Positions 1-11,900 of a stretch of DNA of 64,000 bases are shown piece after piece (within the stretch, counting starts at the first letter, position 1; every line of letters starts with the position of its first letter). The notes under the pieces were generated by a model. The model saw only the letters and a list, made by a program, of their open reading frames with translations. It ran no database searches and was not told the origin of the DNA. The position numbers and the translations under genes are program-made. This stretch comes from Poa pratensis (Eukaryota > Streptophyta > Magnoliopsida > Poales > Poaceae): positions 20,990,747 to 21,054,746 of the forward strand of contig CAMZMU010000075.1 of NCBI GenBank assembly GCA_947311845.1. Reading direction: 5' to 3'.

Positions 1-423
1 CCCATAGGCCGCGTCGTAGGACGCCGCGGGAGGCGCACCACCGTCGTAGGGCGCCGCGGGACGCGGGGCGTAGAACGCAGGCGACGGCGCGACGTACGGG
101 GCAGGGTAAGACCCGCCGTAGGGCACCTGTGTGCCGTAGGAGGCCGGCCCATGAGGTCCTTCGCCGGACGATGCCGGGGCAGGGACGGCCGAGGAGGACG
201 GCGCCGCCACGCGCGACTCAGAAGGCGCAGATGGGTTTGGGGCGGCCGCAGCGGCGGCAGAGGATTGAGCAGCGGAACGAGCCCAGGCGAGCGGCGTGGA
301 CGCCATGAAGGGCGACCTCGTCGCAAGGGATGAAGGAGGCGGCGCGACGGCGGAGGCCGACGCGGCGGCAGCAGAGGTTGCGGAAGCTGTGCGGCGCGGA
401 TCGAACGCGTCGTCTGATACCAT
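1..423 (-). CDS. Partial copia-type retrotransposon ORF (5' end only)
   Basis: On the minus strand an ATG at 423-421 opens a reading frame that stays open to the window edge (about 140 codons). The product is rich in Ala, Ser and Pro, beginning MVSDDAFDPRRTAS and later running into Tyr/Gly/Pro-rich repeats. It directly follows a primer-binding-site-like TGGTATCAGA (422-413), which matches the initiator Met-tRNA site used by plant copia elements. The frame is therefore probably the start of a gag-pol polyprotein or its leader. No zinc knuckle or enzyme domain is visible because the element leaves the window. The ATG overlaps the last base of the LTR, which is unusual, so the true start could lie further in. 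Confidence 0.5.
   Translation of the reverse strand, partial: MVSDDAFDPRRTASATSAAAASASAVAPPPSSLATRSPFMASTPLAWARSAAQSSAAAAAAPNPSAPSESRVAAPSSSAVPAPASSGEGPHGPASYGTQVPYGGSYPAPYVAPSPAFYAPRPAAPYDGGAPPAASYDAAYG
413..422 (-). promoter_or_regulatory. Primer-binding site of the copia element
   Basis: TGGTATCAGA on the minus strand lies immediately inside the LTR end. It is the standard plant copia primer-binding core, complementary to the 3' end of initiator Met-tRNA. Confidence 0.65.
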
Positions 424-567
424 GTTAGACATAGCTAGGGTTGGGGAATAGTGCACGATACCCTTGGTGGGTTCGGCTCTCATGTATTTATATAAAGTAC
501 AGGGTACAGGTTACAGGTTTGTATACAACACGTACAACACAGAAGCTACCATATACATAGTCTAACA
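423..567 (-). repeat. 145-bp LTR of a copia element (5' LTR, minus orientation)
   Basis: The segment is bounded by TGTTAGAC and GTCTAACA, an 8-bp inverted terminal repeat with the TG...CA ends typical of LTRs. It abuts the TGGTATCAGA primer-binding site on its inner side. The bases outside are tgtcg (568-572), the candidate target duplication; its partner lies outside the window. At 145 bp it is a very short LTR for a copia element. Confidence 0.65.
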
Positions 568-843
568 TGTCGTTTGCTGTGTGGGTTAAAGTTCGTGCAA
601 ACCTGGATGGTGTAAAACTCTTAAGTTTCTTTATATGAGGCTAGGGGTATATCCCTTTTAATATAAAAAAACAACTCCAGACGCGAGATGCAATTCTAGC
701 ATAGGGAAACACCGTGTGGTCTGATCATCTAATTGAAGGACAACAGTTTTTGCTAACGCCTCCTCGAAGAGCAGGAATACTCCTGGCAATTATGCAGGTC
801 AAGATGCTACAGGTATTGCAGTCTTTCTTCTGTTCAGTGACAC

Positions 844-1445
844 GTGTACATCACCATTCTTGTGCAGGCCTCAGAAGCACCGACGCCATCCCCTCTCCGA
901 GTTGAAGCTTCGACTCTTCTCCTGACAGCCAAAATTGCAGGCTTTTCTCCGGATTCTTCATGTCACCTTCTTAACAGACAATCTCACCGTCGCCGGGGCC
1001 GAACATGCGCTTTGGTGCCGGTGAACTGGGTGATTAGAGAATACATGGTGAATTACTTCCAGATCTCTGAACCCCTTAAGCCGAGAGTGTATCACGTCTC
1101 CAGGGACCTCAACGCCGGTGCTCATAACCATGCTCATCAGGTTCTAAAACAAAGGTTGTCTGAACCTGTCTTCACTTCAACAACTCAGCTCATAGGAATA
1201 GCCAATGAGCTATAATGAGCTATATGTAGCTTTGCAAAATGCCAGCTTCCTTTGTATGGTTTTTTGAGCCGGTTTCCCTTATAAATTAGGTCATCTCTTC
1301 TTCTATCTATTCACGCGGTGGATACGACCACTTTAAGCTCAAATATAAATATGCCAGCTTCCTTGGCTATGTACTCCAACTTGTACTTTGTACATGATCT
1401 GAAATGAAATTGGCGCCTCTGGCACCTCCCATTGTTAAAAAAAAG
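844..1445 (+). pseudogene. 5'-truncated LINE 3' end with RNase H-like domain remnant
   Basis: The translation carries scattered blocks of the plant RNase H-like (RVT_3) domain that ends many grass LINE ORF2 proteins. The segment EASTLLLTAKIAG is in one frame, FLTDNLTVAG in another, then PVNWVIREYMVNYF and RVYHVSRDLNAGAHNHAHQV back in the first. The frame changes show decay. The stop at 1213 is followed by about 220 bp of AT-rich 3' sequence that ends in an A run at 1437-1444, as expected of a LINE tail. The 5' border is not clear, and I found no convincing target duplication. The orientation is opposite to the receptor kinase gene downstream. Confidence 0.55.
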
Positions 1446-2055
1446 GAGAGTGGACCGGTGGTGTCATGTCCTCCCACGGTCCCACGGAAGCTTATCACCA
1501 ATTCTGAAAAGTTCACATTTGGTCTTGACTTTTGATTTTTTTATCCAGTGTTCTGAAATAAAGGAATATCATGGTTACCTCCACCATTACAATTGCAATG
1601 GCAGAGGACACGAATACCCATACCGGCAGGATTTTCTGCAAAATTAACTGTAGAATGGTATAACAATTTGCAAACCAGAGCTTTGAATCCTGGATCGGGG
1701 AAATATCAGATCAAAGGAAGAACAACAGGAAGTCAAATAATCATGGAAGCAAAATAATGCATCATATTGCATCATATTTTCATCAAACTAGAGTTTTCAA
1801 GTCGTAGGTTCGTGCATATGAGCATGGCAAGTAGCTCTGTATCTGAAGATGCTGTAATCACCCTCGCCTTATTGTTTGTTTTTTGCACACATAAAACCAA
1901 GCCAATGCACCATGAAGTTTTTACACACACAACACACATTTTAGTTTGCCTTAACACGAGAACAATTTATAAACACGGGAAAGACACCGTTGTAAATTGT
2001 AATACACACACATCTTGTTTCTGTCCAAATAATCCGGTGATATATAGTCGTAGCT
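1446..2055. other. 3' flank of the receptor kinase gene
   Basis: AT-rich, with no credible ORF on either strand. It lies between the LINE tail and the stop codon of the minus-strand kinase gene and should hold that gene's 3' UTR and polyadenylation region. I could not fix a poly(A) site. Confidence 0.4.
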
Positions 2056-2964
2056 TCATCTTGCCGAGAGACCAAATGTTGACACAAAGGCTGCAGTGTC
2101 ACTTGTGGGGCTTACCCTGCTGACACTGTCCCCACGGCCTTCCTCCAATGCCAGACTCTCCTTGAGCTGTGCCACCACAGCGGCCATTGTTGGCCTTCGG
2201 TCAGAACTATCTGCTGTACATGCCATGGCAGTGTCGACTACTTTCCACATGGAGGTAACCTCGTAGTCACCACCGAATCGCGCATCTGCTACTGAGCTTA
2301 TGTTACCAGTAGCCATCTTCTGTTTCACACGCTGAACAATGTGGCCATGGCCCGGCAATATCGGAGGCTCACCGGTAGCTATCTCCAGTAGAACAACACC
2401 GAAGCTATAAACATCGCTGCTCTCAGTGAGCCTGCCGGTGTGGTAGTACCTGAAAAACAGGAGATACGCCTCACCTTAACAAATCAAAATTTGGATTAAG
2501 AGATTAAGACAATGTCCTCTGTTTAGCAGTACTCTTGCATGCCTTGGTAAAGCAAACTTCTCATTAGAAGCTACATCAAAAGAGTACACAAAAATAATAT
2601 GCACACAAAGACATACTCTGGGTCAAAGTAACCTGCTGATCCAGCCGCGTTCGTTGATATGTGAGTCTGTGTTTCACTAATATAGGTTTTAGAAAGTCCA
2701 AAATCAGCTATTTTGGCTCGCATATTTTGACCTATCAGAATATTGCTGGTCTTTACATCCCTGTGAATAATTGGCAAGCTGCATCCCTTGTGCAAATAAT
2801 CCAGGCCTACAAGTCACAGAAAACTTTAGTGAAATGAAAAGCAAACGATCTATAACATATTCGCTTAAGCGGATAATAACTTTTTCATCACATTATACCT
2901 TGTGCAGCTTCAAGCACAACTCGCAATCGTATTGCCCAATCCAAGGTTTCATCACCATTTTTTC
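2056..2964 (-). CDS. Receptor kinase exons 10-12: kinase C-lobe and stop
   Basis: Exon 10 (2899-2964) encodes the helix with [15 protein letters not shown]. Exon 11 (2617-2806) holds the catalytic loop [11 protein letters not shown], the DFGLSK magnesium-binding motif and the activation-segment end [11 protein letters not shown]. Exon 12 (2056-2449) continues [20 protein letters not shown], then the late-lobe arginine in SSDRRPTM, and stops at TGA 2058-2056. HRD, DFG and the N-lobe lysine are all present, so this is an RD-type, potentially active kinase. Introns of 92 and 167 bp separate the exons. Exon 10 lies 59 bp from the border of the CACTA element that fills the preceding intron. Confidence 0.92.
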
Positions 2965-5900
2965 CTTCATATATGAGCATAGCAAAAGTTAGAACAGCAC
3001 GGTATCGGCAACTTTACATGTCACACTAGTAGAGAAAAGCTTATAGGTAGACGGTCAATCTGTGGCGCACCCTTAATTGGTGCGTCACAGAAATAATTCT
3101 GTGGCGCATGGAGCAAGGTGCGCCATAGAAATATTTGCCTTTCTGTGGCGCATTTTGAGCCCATGCGCCACAGAAAGCAGATATTATGTGGCGCACGTCC
3201 ACGCATGCGCCACAGAAATTCTGTGGGACCCACGGCCAATCATTGGACCAGATACATCTGGGCACTTTCTGTGGCGCACCGAGCACCGTGCGCCACAGAA
3301 AGTGGGCGCCAGATTTACAAAAAGGTGGCAGCCCCACTTTCCCCATGTGACCTTCTCCATTCCCCCATCTCTAGCTAGCTCGAGTTCCTCCTCTCTCCCA
3401 TGCCATTTTGCCCATAGTTTTCTCCATTATTTGTAGTTAAACCTACTTTGTTTGACATATAATTGGTGAGGGCTTGGGAGAGGCTCCATACATACTCTCC
3501 TCCTCTCCCAATACATCTCTTTTTCTCCACTATTTTCTCTCCATCACCACACTCTCTCTCTCATCGATCACGGTCACGTCTCGGTAACGGATCTAGATCT
3601 ACTAGGTGGGTATTGTTGGATGGATATGTATATATATGCATGTTTTGTGTGGCCGGCGGTGTGTATGGATGTTTGCACGTATATGGCGCGACGATGGATG
3701 TTTATACATGAATCTTTGCATGTTGTTGCCTTTTGTTGCCTTGCGCCGGCGTGGTGCATGGATGTTTGCCGAAATGTTGATTCATTTCCATTTCGGTAAA
3801 TTTTTGCACCACCCATATGTCCTACTTTTAGGGGAAGTCATGCCGAATTTTTTCGTCGAACATGCATGTTTGTGTATGTGTGTGTGCATGTTGCGGTTAA
3901 TTAATTCTAATTAATAACACATTCTATATGTATACCGCGTAGGCGACCATGGTCATCAAGATGAGCTCCGGTCAAATCAGCAGCTACAAGGAAGAAGCGA
4001 AGGCGGAAATGATTCGGTGCAATGGGAGCCAGATACGATGTCCGTGTCGAAGTTGCAAACTTGTGAGATGGATCGACCCTGATTCCGGACAATTGGAGGA
4101 TCACCTGCTCAGGCGCGGTTTCATGCAAGGCTTCAACCAAGCGCCGACAGCAAATGTTGCGCGTGAAGACGAGGGCGGGCAAGATGATCATGACGAAGGA
4201 GATGCCGGCGGACATGATGAAGGAGTAGATGGTGGTGGAGAAGACGCGAACACGCAGAACTCACTAATGTCGGCCTTGATGGACTCTCATGTTCAAGAAC
4301 TGCTCCTCAAGGAGGCGAGCACCGCTAGAGAGAAAGCCAAGCTGGCACAAATAGAGATAGACGGGAAGACTCCGTTGTATCCTGGGTGCCGGCCACAGGA
4401 TACGCGCTTGCAAGTAACGCTTGATGCTCTGGAGATGAAGTCGGGAAACAAATGGACCGACGTGAGCTTCAACAAGAACATGCAATTCTTCCACGAGCAT
4501 CTTTCCGAGGGGAACACATTGCCAACTAGTATCGAGGAGGCCAAGAAAGTCGTGTGCCCTCTTGACCTACCGCACGTTAAATACCACGCCTGCATCAATG
4601 ATTGTGCAATTTATCGGTGCGAGTACGAGGACAGAACCACATGTCCGGTGTGCGGCCAAGGACGGTACAAGAGTACTGGGAAGAAAGTTCCTCGAAAAGT
4701 GGTATGGTACTTTCCTATCACTCCCCATCTGCAGCGGTACTTCGTGGACCCTAAGGAAGCAAAGCTCATGCAATGGCACGCGGAAAGGGAGAAGCCCGAA
4801 GAAGATCCGGAGAAGGGCAGGATCCTGACACACCCTTCAGACGCTAGCCAGTGGGAAGAATTGGACAACGCCTTCGGAAATTTCGGAGGCGACGCAAGGA
4901 ACGTCAGGCTGGGTATGAGCACCGATGGACTCAATCCGTTCGGCAACCAGAGTAGCACGCATAGCACCTGGCCCGTGTTTGTATGGCCTTACAATCTTCC
5001 CCCGTGGTTGTGCACGAAGCAAAGGTACATACACATGAGTATTCTCATTCAGGGGCCGAAACAAGCAGGTGTCCACATACATATGTATCTCGCGCTGTTG
5101 AAAGAGGAGTTAGCCACGTTGTGTGAGACGCCAGCCCGTACGTGGGATGCCTACACTGGAGATTATTTCGACATGAGAGCCGCATTGCTCACGACGGTGC
5201 AGGACTATCCTGGTTGCTCATATGTATCGGCCCAGGTAGGCCACGGATTCTGTGCATGTGTCAGGTGCATGGATAAGACCCCGCATCTCCAGCTACCAAG
5301 GAACCCCGGGTCTTCGAAAACCGTGTACCCAGGGGCTCGAAGGTGGCTTCGCATGGATCTGTGGCGCAGCTTTTTCAACTTCAGGCCAAGGAATTCTGTG
5401 GCGCATCCCTCCGGCCGATGCGCCACAGAATCCTGCATTTCTGTGGCGCATCCCTCTGACCGTGCGCCACAGAATCCTCCATTTCTGTGGCGCATCCGTC
5501 TTACCGTGCGCCACAGAATTCTGTGGCTACCACTTACATGTGGCCCCTCCCCCGCCCCGACCCGTTTCTTCCAAGTCGAAAACCACCCAGCGCGCCAAGT
5601 CCAAAACCACCGTGCGCCGCCGCCGAACCACTCCACCTCGCCGCCGCCGGCCGCCCCGCCAAACCCTGCGCCGCGCGCGCCCACACGCTCGGCGGCGACC
5701 TCCCCTGCGCCCCGCCCCCGCCCAACCCTACGCCGCGCGCGCCCTGCACACGCTCGGCCCGTGCGTGGGCCGCACTCGACCTCGTCCGCCGCCGTCGCCT
5801 CCTCCAATCCCGGCCGATCCCGCGCCCACGGTGGTCACGCAGACGCCTCCTCGTCGCCGGCGACCTCCCCTCCCTCCCCTCCCCGAGGTGTGCTTCCCCT

Positions 5901-8900
5901 CTCTCCCTCCTCCCTCCCCTACCGAAGCTACACGCAAGCTGTTCGACGAAATTCCTAGCTAGTTGTGTGTGCATGATGTTAGATGTTAGAGCTTGTATTG
6001 CTGCTAGTATTGCTAGAGCTTGTGTGTGCATGATGTTAGAGCTTGTATTGCTGCTAGTTGTTTTAGTGTTCTTGTGTGTTCATGTGTGTTCTTGAATCTT
6101 GTGTTAGGATAGTATGATTAGAGCATGATGGCAGGGACTACAAATATTTGCTGAGTATTGCTAGAGCTTGTATTGCTAGAGCTTGTGTGTGCATGATATT
6201 AGCTAAGTGTGTTGATGTGTGTTCTTGAATCATGTGTGTTCTTGAATCTTGTGTTAGGTTAGTATGATTAGAGCATGATGGCAGGGACAAGTACTTCCAT
6301 GATTATCAACCACTATTATTGTTGTTAGTGTAATGAAACTGAACTTTATATGTATCCACTTTCTCCCCTTGTTAATTTTGTAACCATTGACACGATCCTT
6401 TTTTTTGGTTGTACAGGTGCTGTGTATGCGGCTAGGCAAGAAGACGCCCCTGGTGAGCTCCCGTGACGACCATGTGTTCTGTGCTACCACGACCATCGTG
6501 TCGTGGTTGTTTGTGATGCTGTTGCGGCCAGCTATGCCGGCAAACATTATTTGTGTTGATGTGATGCTGTTGTTGGCCAGCTATGCCGACGGAAATGTGT
6601 TTATGTGATGCTGTTGCCGGCCAGCTATGCCGGCGCCCATGATTTGTGAAATGCTTGCAGGTACCCCGAGAGGCCCTTGAGATTGCCGGAACGTCGATTA
6701 ACTTCCGTTCCGGCAAATTCGGGTACTCCATATGTCCTATTTTTGGCAAAGGTCATGCCAAATTGTTTCGTGAAATTTAGCATGACTTTGCTAAAAATAG
6801 GACATATGGGGTATTGTGACTAATGCATGGGCCGGGGTATCTTAGTACAAAATTAAGTGATGTTTTTCTTATATTTGTTGTACTAACTTTTGCCTCTTTT
6901 TAATGCAGTGCAAACATGTCGGCCGACGCGCCCGGCCCTTCTAAGCACATGAGCGTCGAAGAAGAAGCTAGAGAAAAGAACAAGCCGTTCTAGGCTATGT
7001 CCCAGGAGTTGGAGGAGGCGGAGGCCGCCGAACTGGCTCGTGGCGGCGATGCTGACTATGAGATAGAGGATGAGGACGAAACCACCACCACCGATGGCGA
7101 CGACCACACGGATGTCGCCAGTGGCGACCCCACGGATGTCGGGGGTGGCGACCACACGGATGGTGGTGGTGGCAGTAACCTGACCGCTCAGAAGAAGAAG
7201 AAGCCGAGTAATCCGAGGAAGGAGCGGACACCGCAAGCGGTCGGCAACGTCACAGACGAGTTCACTGAGGTCAGCTCAAGTGGCCAACCACTGGAGCCTA
7301 AGGCCCTTGCCTGCGGGTACGGCATGCAACTAGGGTGCATCCTCCGGGAAACCGTGCTGATCAACACGAAGGACCTCAGAAGCAAGGACAATGAGGCTTT
7401 GGTCCAAACCCTCCTCACGAAGCTTCAGCAACGATACAAGTTCCCGGAGCCGTTCAACAAAAAGGTGGACAGTGCAGCCATCACGAAGATGAGCACCGCC
7501 TTGAGCAGCTGGAGAACCCGAGTGAAGGCGAAGATTGATAAGGGTCTTAGCTGGGAGGAGATAAGTGCCAAAGAGCCGATGCTCGACGAAGAAGAGTTCG
7601 AGGCATTCAAGTTGTCCTTAGAATCTCCGGAGGCTCAAAAATGGACCAAGTGGGGGAAGGATATGCGGGAACTGAACTTAGGTAACCACCGTTTGGGAAG
7701 CGGCGGTTACCGAGGAAAACAGCCCGTTTGGGACAAGGAGGATGCCGAGGTTGCAAGACTTGGAAAAGAGAACCCGTGGCATAAAATCACGGACGAGCAA
7801 GTTAGGAACTTTGTTCGGTCCCACTACTATCTGAAGCCGGGGACGGGGGAATTCGTTACCGACGATAACGATGTGCTGGATTTCGAGAAAGTGCTGGTAA
7901 GGAACTTAATTACCGCGGATATCTCAAAGTCCATTGCGTTGATTTCTATGTGGGTTCACCTTAATTTCCTTTGTCTGCAGGAGAAGGAGTTGGAGGCTGA
8001 GGCTCAGGCCGGCCCGTCGTCCCAGGAGGGGTCGACGGAGCCGTGGGAGACGACTTTCAACAGGGCGATGAACGTTTACAAGGGGAGGGACAAGTCAAAG
8101 CCGCCGACGTCAGCTGGCCGTGTGACCGGCTTTGGTACGAGCGTGAAGATCCTCCAGTACTACAGCACGGACACCGAGACGAGAAAGGAGAGGAGGAAGC
8201 CGGCTAGGGATAAAGCCGAGGTTGTCGAGCTAAGGAAGAAGCTGGAGACACTAGAGCACGAAAAGGTGGACTCCAGCACGGTGGACAAGTTAGTGGACGA
8301 GAAGGTGGACGAGAAGCTCCGGAGGTTCTTACCCCCTGCATTGCTGGAGGGGATAACTGCTTGGCATGCGGGAGGTCAACAGGGGCCGATACACGTGCCC
8401 AGCTACACCGGCAGCAACTCCAGCAATAACGTGTCGCCGGTCCTGGTGACCCCACCGGTGCCCCCTACCGTGGATCAACATACTAATAGGCCGGAGAATA
8501 ATGATAATGCACACGAGCGGCCGGAGAATGTTAGGCCGGTCGCCGGCACCGGCGCCCTTGTCTCGACATTAGCCGAGCTCAACGCCATCACCAAGGTAAC
8601 TAATTAGTTAGTCCGCGGCATCTTCTATAACTATGCTTTTGATGACTGTCATATCTCATGATGCCCAACATGTGTTGACTCTCAGGACATGCCTTGCATA
8701 CTCCTGCATAGGGTGGGGGCCGGCGGCGAGTTGAAGGAAGTCGCAACGGCCATTATCATACAACCTTCGACCCGCGATATGCACAACACTAGAATGAGCG
8801 AGGTCGTGATGAAAGTCACAGTGACCGAGGTAGTGCCTGAGTTCCGTGACATCGACCCCCCCATGCAACCTCCGGGAGCCGAGAAACACATGGTCCTTGG

Positions 8901-11900
8901 AGAATGCTCCAAGTGGATGATGGAATGGCCGAAGACCCAGATTCGTCTTGGGGATGGTCTTCATGGGGTCAGGCGCACCGGCGGCGCCACCTCGAGGCAC
9001 CGGCCCCCGGTCGTTTGGCCCTCGTCGAGGCGGCCAGAAAAGCTGTTGCGGATGAACCGGCGCCACAGGCAGCCGTCGCCACCACCCGGAAGGAACCGCC
9101 GGTCGCCGCCACCACTGGCCGGAAGCTACCGCCGGTTGTCGCCGCCACCAGCCGCCACAAACAATTGTTGGGAACGTCTGTACCGCAACAGTCCAAGGTT
9201 AGTCCCGACTTCCCGACTTCACGACTTTCCGACTTCCCGACTTTCGACTTCCCGACTTGCCGACTTTCCGACTTCCCGACTTCCCGACTTTTCGACTTTC
9301 CGACTTCCCGACTTCCCGACTTCCCGACTTCCGATTTTCCGACTTCCCGACTTCCCGACTTTCCGACTTCCCGACTTTCCGACTTTCCGACTTCACGACT
9401 TTCCGACGCCAAGCCTTTATATCTAATAACGGATGTGCTATTGTTTATGTTTAGGACAAAGCCGTTGCCCCTCAACTTGGTGCCAACGACGGCGATGATG
9501 AAGATAATGTCAATGTCGATGACTTCCTCAACACTGGCGCCTGCAGGGAAGATTTGTACATGCCTCCTGTGGATGAAGAACCCTTCCGCGATCAACGCGG
9601 TCAACCTCCTCGTCCCACTACATGCACGCAGCGCCTGGTCTTCGAGGGTTTATCTCAAGACACGCCCCGGAGGCCGCGATCATCAAGCTCAAGTCAAACC
9701 GGGTAACATTTTCAGCCCTGGCACACTGCACCAGACGGTTCACGTGGGGTTCACTGCACCCCAACCATCCCCAAAGATGAAGAACAAGGCGAAGAAGCAC
9801 AGGAAGAGAAAAGGAGCAAACGCCTCTGCGAGCCAGCCAGCTCCTAAGATTATGCGGGGTCGTGAAGACACGATACCACCTCGTGGGCATGGCTTGACCC
9901 GAGTTCATGAAGCTGGTAAACATATACTGTCTGAGGACTTGCTCCGCCTTGCAGAAGGACCCATGATTTCTTTGCAGGAATCTATCTTGCATCTAGAGAG
10001 CCTCCTTCTTAAAGACAAGCAGCCGAGTTACCCGGTGTTCGCGGTCAAGGTGCCAAAGGAGGTGGACTTCGTCCAGGAAGCCCCCGCGGATGTGATCTTC
10101 ATAGCGTACGAGGATATCTTCAACCTGTTTCACTCCAGACGGCTGGACTATAACTTGGTCCACCTATATGCGCTCGATGCGGCGATGAAGATCAGGAGAG
10201 ATGATACCCCGTACGTTGCGATAGTGGATCCCTACTACATGCGTGACAGCCAGCTGGTGGAAGGATCAAGGACACGGACCATGGCCACGGAGTACCTCCA
10301 GAGGCTCATGCTGACCAACAAGAGGAAGAACAACCTTCTTCTGCCTTTCTTTTTCGAGTAAGTACACATCCGCTCGCCGTTGTCGTATCTTATGCCTTCT
10401 TGTAGATTTCTTCCATTGCTGATCCTTTGTCCAACATTCCGTTTCAATTGTGTTGAGCAGGGACAAGTACTGCGCACTCATCGTCGTAAGCCCGAGGTGG
10501 TCCATTGCCACTTATTTCGACTCGGGGAATAAATGCAAGCCGAGGAACTACAACAGAATAAAGGGTGTTCTCGATGAGGCTCTCGAGGGCTATGCCCAAA
10601 AGGGAGGCCCCTTCCAAAAGAAGGGGGAATCTTTCACGCAGGACAACAAACACAAGTTCATGCATGGGAACGGATTCCATTGCATCAAGCAACTGCCTGG
10701 CAGCGTGAAGGAGGCCTTCTACGCCCTCCATCACCTTAAAGGGCTTGTCCGGGATGCCGAGAAAACGAGGATTCCATCTAGTCTCGTAGAATGGACCAAA
10801 AGCGAGGATGCTCTCACCGATGCTGATTATAGACAAGACTTCCATCGCATCATTCTGCAGTTATCGACGATCATCCTCGAAGATGTCATGAACAAAGCAG
10901 GGTCCTACCACTACCCCAGAGGTAGGATGTATTATAAAAGAAAGCCTTGCTAAGCATTACTAGTGTATTTTTTTGTAGAAGTGCATGTGTAGGGTTATAT
11001 ATATATATATATATGCTATGCTTTGAAACCCAAATAGGATAGCCATATGATTTCCAACCATGACAATTGATTGATTGTCTTGCCTCTCTACTTAGATGAA
11101 TAAATTATACTCTATTTATATCACTAACCAATATATATCCCAATCCATCTTCAGGGCTCTGTCAGAGGGATATCGAAGAACGACTAGAGGCGCAGAATGA
11201 CACCAGGGAGTGGAGGACGAAAGATGGCTTTCTACCGTTCCCGGCGCTGCTCAAGAAGAGGACTCCATGATCATGCTCCCGCGCGCTCTTGCTAACCATC
11301 ATCGCCGATGTACTACATTTGATCCTAGTTAGGCGGTGAACACTTCATTTGTAATGTGTAGTGTGAAATGATGAACTTTTGTTTGTATCATGACTAATTG
11401 TGTAAACATTCGTCACTTTTGTGACTATGTGTATGTATCTCGGGCACTAAGTAATATGTATGATGACATAGTGATTAATGTGTTTGTCTGTTCATATACC
11501 TGTCAAATATACCTGTATTTCTGCATAAATCTGTACAAATCCTGTATATACCTGTATTTGTACAGCAAAATGTAAATATACTTGTATTTCTGTTTTATAA
11601 TTTAGTGGCGCATTTTTTTTGTGGCGCACCACTTTCTGTGGCGCACCAGGCGTGGGTGCGCCACAGAATTCCTCTGCTGTGTACTGCCGAGCTATTTCTG
11701 TGGCGCACGGGCTGGGTCTTTCTGTGGCGCACGGGCTCGGTGCGCCACAAAATAAAAATTTAGTGGCGAGACTTCTGTGACGCACCCAGCAAAGTTGCGG
11801 GTGCGCCACAAAATTGCAAAAGGGTGCGCCACTAAAAGGCCTTTCTCTACTAGTGTCAGTGTTCATATATTTGTGAAACATTTGTTTTTTGCAATTCCGT

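Larger units (their letters stand above)
3024..11855 (+). mobile_element. Complete CACTA (En/Spm, DTC) element in intron 9 of the receptor kinase
   Basis: The 8,832-bp element begins CACTAGTAGAGAAAAGC and ends with the inverted form (...TCTCTACTAGTG). It is flanked on both sides by the 3-bp target duplication TCA (3021-3023 and 11856-11858), a hallmark of CACTA insertion. Palindromic subterminal repeats of TCTGTGGCGCA / TGCGCCACAGA lie at both ends. A third block of these repeats sits inside at 5358-5530. Two plus-strand coding regions are present: the N-terminal part of a TNP2-type transposase and a second protein with an Ulp1-like end. The transposase is truncated, so the element cannot move itself, although its ends look usable in trans. 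Its genes run opposite to the host gene. Confidence 0.92.

Noticed and set aside
5205..5962. Long overlapping ORFs on both strands in the GC-rich block
   Set aside because: Low-complexity Ala/Arg/Pro composition in all frames and continuation from subterminal repeats; no motif.
9208..9412. Possible CRISPR-like array
   Set aside because: Units are 8-9 bp and contiguous with no spacers, in a plant transposon; it is a minisatellite.
8904..9604. ORFs encoding Ser-Arg-Leu/Asp-Phe-Pro or Glu-Ser-Arg-Glu repeats
   Set aside because: Products of the 9-bp minisatellite within a spliced intron.
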